From CAYQEC01 sp964416425 (GTDB lineage Bacteria; Actinomycetota; Acidimicrobiia; Spongiisociales; UBA5794), in the NCBI GenBank assembly GCA_964416425.1, contig CAYQEC010000007.1, positions 1 to 64,000 of the forward strand: a stretch of 64,000 nucleotides of DNA. Reading direction: 5' to 3'. Under the pieces are notes generated by a model. The model made no database searches. It was not told the origin of the DNA and was given only the letters and a program-made list of their open reading frames with translations. The translations under genes and the position numbers were made by a program. This document shows, one piece after another, positions 63,346 to 64,000 of the stretch; the first letter of the stretch is position 1; each line of letters begins with the position of its first letter.

Positions 63346-63918
63346 ATGACCCATCGGGCCGCTGCCGACATCGACCTGATCAAACGCTACCTCGGCGGAG
63401 ACGTGGGCGCCTTCGATGAGCTGATGCGCGCCCACGAGGACCGTGTCTTCGGCATCTGCCTCCGCATGCTGCGCGACCGGGACCAGGCCCTCGATGCCAC
63501 CCAGGAGACCTTCCTCACGGTGTTCCGCAAGGTCGACCGCTACCAGGCCCAGGCAGCCTTCAGCACCTGGCTGTACCGGGTGGCGGTCAATGCCTGCTAC
63601 GACCACCTGCGGCGGAGCCGGCGCCGCCAGGCCGATCCCCTGCCCGAGAACCTCGACCCGGTCGACGTCTCCAGCGACGACCAGTTCACCGCCGTCGAGC
63701 TGCGTCCCGACATCGAGGTGGCGCTGCAGGCGGTGGCGGCCGAGTTCCGGGCCGCGGTGGTCCTCGTCGATCTCGAGGGCCTCGCCCTGGAGACGGCGGC
63801 CGAGCTGCTCGGCGTCCCGGTTGGCACGGTGAAGTCGCGCGTCTTCCGCGGCAGGCGCCAGCTGGCGGAGCGCCTCGGGAACCTGCGCGCCGTCCCCGAG
63901 CATCCAAAGGACGAATGA
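63346..63918 (+). CDS. sigM: ECF sigma factor, SigM-like
   Basis: 190 residues. Region 2 (FDELMRAHEDRVFGICLRML, DATQETFLTVFRKV, FSTWLYRVAVNACYDHLRR) and region 4 (PDIEVALQAVAAEFRAAVVL, LETAAELLGVPVGTVKSR). The position after the pseudokinase gene and before an anti-sigma gene matches sigM of M. tuberculosis. The stop overlaps the next gene by ATGA. Confidence 0.93.
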   Translation: MTHRAAADIDLIKRYLGGDVGAFDELMRAHEDRVFGICLRMLRDRDQALDATQETFLTVFRKVDRYQAQAAFSTWLYRVAVNACYDHLRRSRRRQADPLPENLDPVDVSSDDQFTAVELRPDIEVALQAVAAEFRAAVVLVDLEGLALETAAELLGVPVGTVKSRVFRGRRQLAERLGNLRAVPEHPKDE

Positions 63919-64000
63919 CGATGCACGAGAACGACCCCGATACGATCCTCGCCCTCCTCGACGGGTCCCTGGAGGCGTCCCGCGCCCGTGCCGTCGAAGC
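63915..64000 (+). CDS. Anti-sigma factor, N-terminal part
   Basis: The frame starts at ATG 63915 overlapping sigM as ATGA, and runs off the window after 28 codons (HENDPDTILALLDGSLEA). Position and the acidic helical start fit a zinc-finger-type anti-sigma factor for the preceding sigma factor; no zinc motif is reached before the edge. Confidence 0.65.
   Translation, partial: MTMHENDPDTILALLDGSLEASRARAVE

Overview
The window is a high-GC (roughly 70 % by eye) stretch of an actinobacterial chromosome. Supporting evidence: a 30-residue bS22-type ribosomal protein, inositol-1-phosphate synthase paired with a PadR regulator, a PPOX/F420-type flavoprotein, a pseudokinase-discoidin protein next to a SigM-like sigma factor, the rpsF-ssb-rpsR-rplI-dnaB operon, and many lipoproteins with long Thr/Pro linkers. 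Those linkers and the generally divergent proteins suggest a deep, non-mycobacterial lineage such as Acidimicrobiia; that placement is inference.

Layout. 1-5 kb: a copper operon (csoR-copZ-copA) behind a palindromic operator, then msrB, a PAC2 protein, a CopD-like membrane protein and the very small bS22 gene. 5-9.3 kb: an ABC-2 exporter, a thioredoxin/CcdA fusion and an LMW phosphatase. 9.3-18.2 kb: thrB preceded by a broken cation-transporter tail, a lower-GC acyltransferase that looks inserted, PhzF, an MBL protein, tRNA-Gly(CCC), dcd, a methyltransferase, and MerR, GNAT and MarR genes. 18.3-22 kb: a compact module of retropepsin-like protease, RimK ATP-grasp ligase and zinc carboxypeptidase. 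22-31 kb: the replication/ribosomal operon, DUF192, panB, PPOX, and padR-ino1 with two tandem operators. 31-38.6 kb: a glycoside-hydrolase-like lipoprotein that probably starts at CTG, nfo, pyrE, a cis-prenyltransferase with an altered motif, a degenerate GGDEF protein, hemolysin III and a Cys-containing miniprotein. 38.9-47.3 kb: an SLC13 transporter translated with a receiver/cNMP/histidine-kinase hybrid and a stand-alone receiver, then fadD, a frameshifted PAP2 phosphatase and a UPF0104 flippase-like protein. 47.3-53.6 kb: argC-argJ-argB-argR-argG-argH, lacking argD and argF, under a consensus promoter overlapped by an ARG-box dyad. 53.6-64 kb: a cupredoxin-like lipoprotein with membrane partners, CCA transferase, zinc-ribbon RNase HI, a lone pilT, an HDAC-family enzyme, GNAT, the pseudokinase, sigM and the start of its anti-sigma gene.

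The most general regulatory signal is a TANNNT hexamer ending 6-8 nt before the start codon of at least 14 genes without a Shine-Dalgarno sequence, which points to widespread leaderless mRNAs. Genes inside operons are instead linked by 1-4 nt stop/start overlaps (ATGA, GTGA, TGATG, and one apparent CTGA). I see no insertion sequence, prophage, CRISPR array or replication origin.
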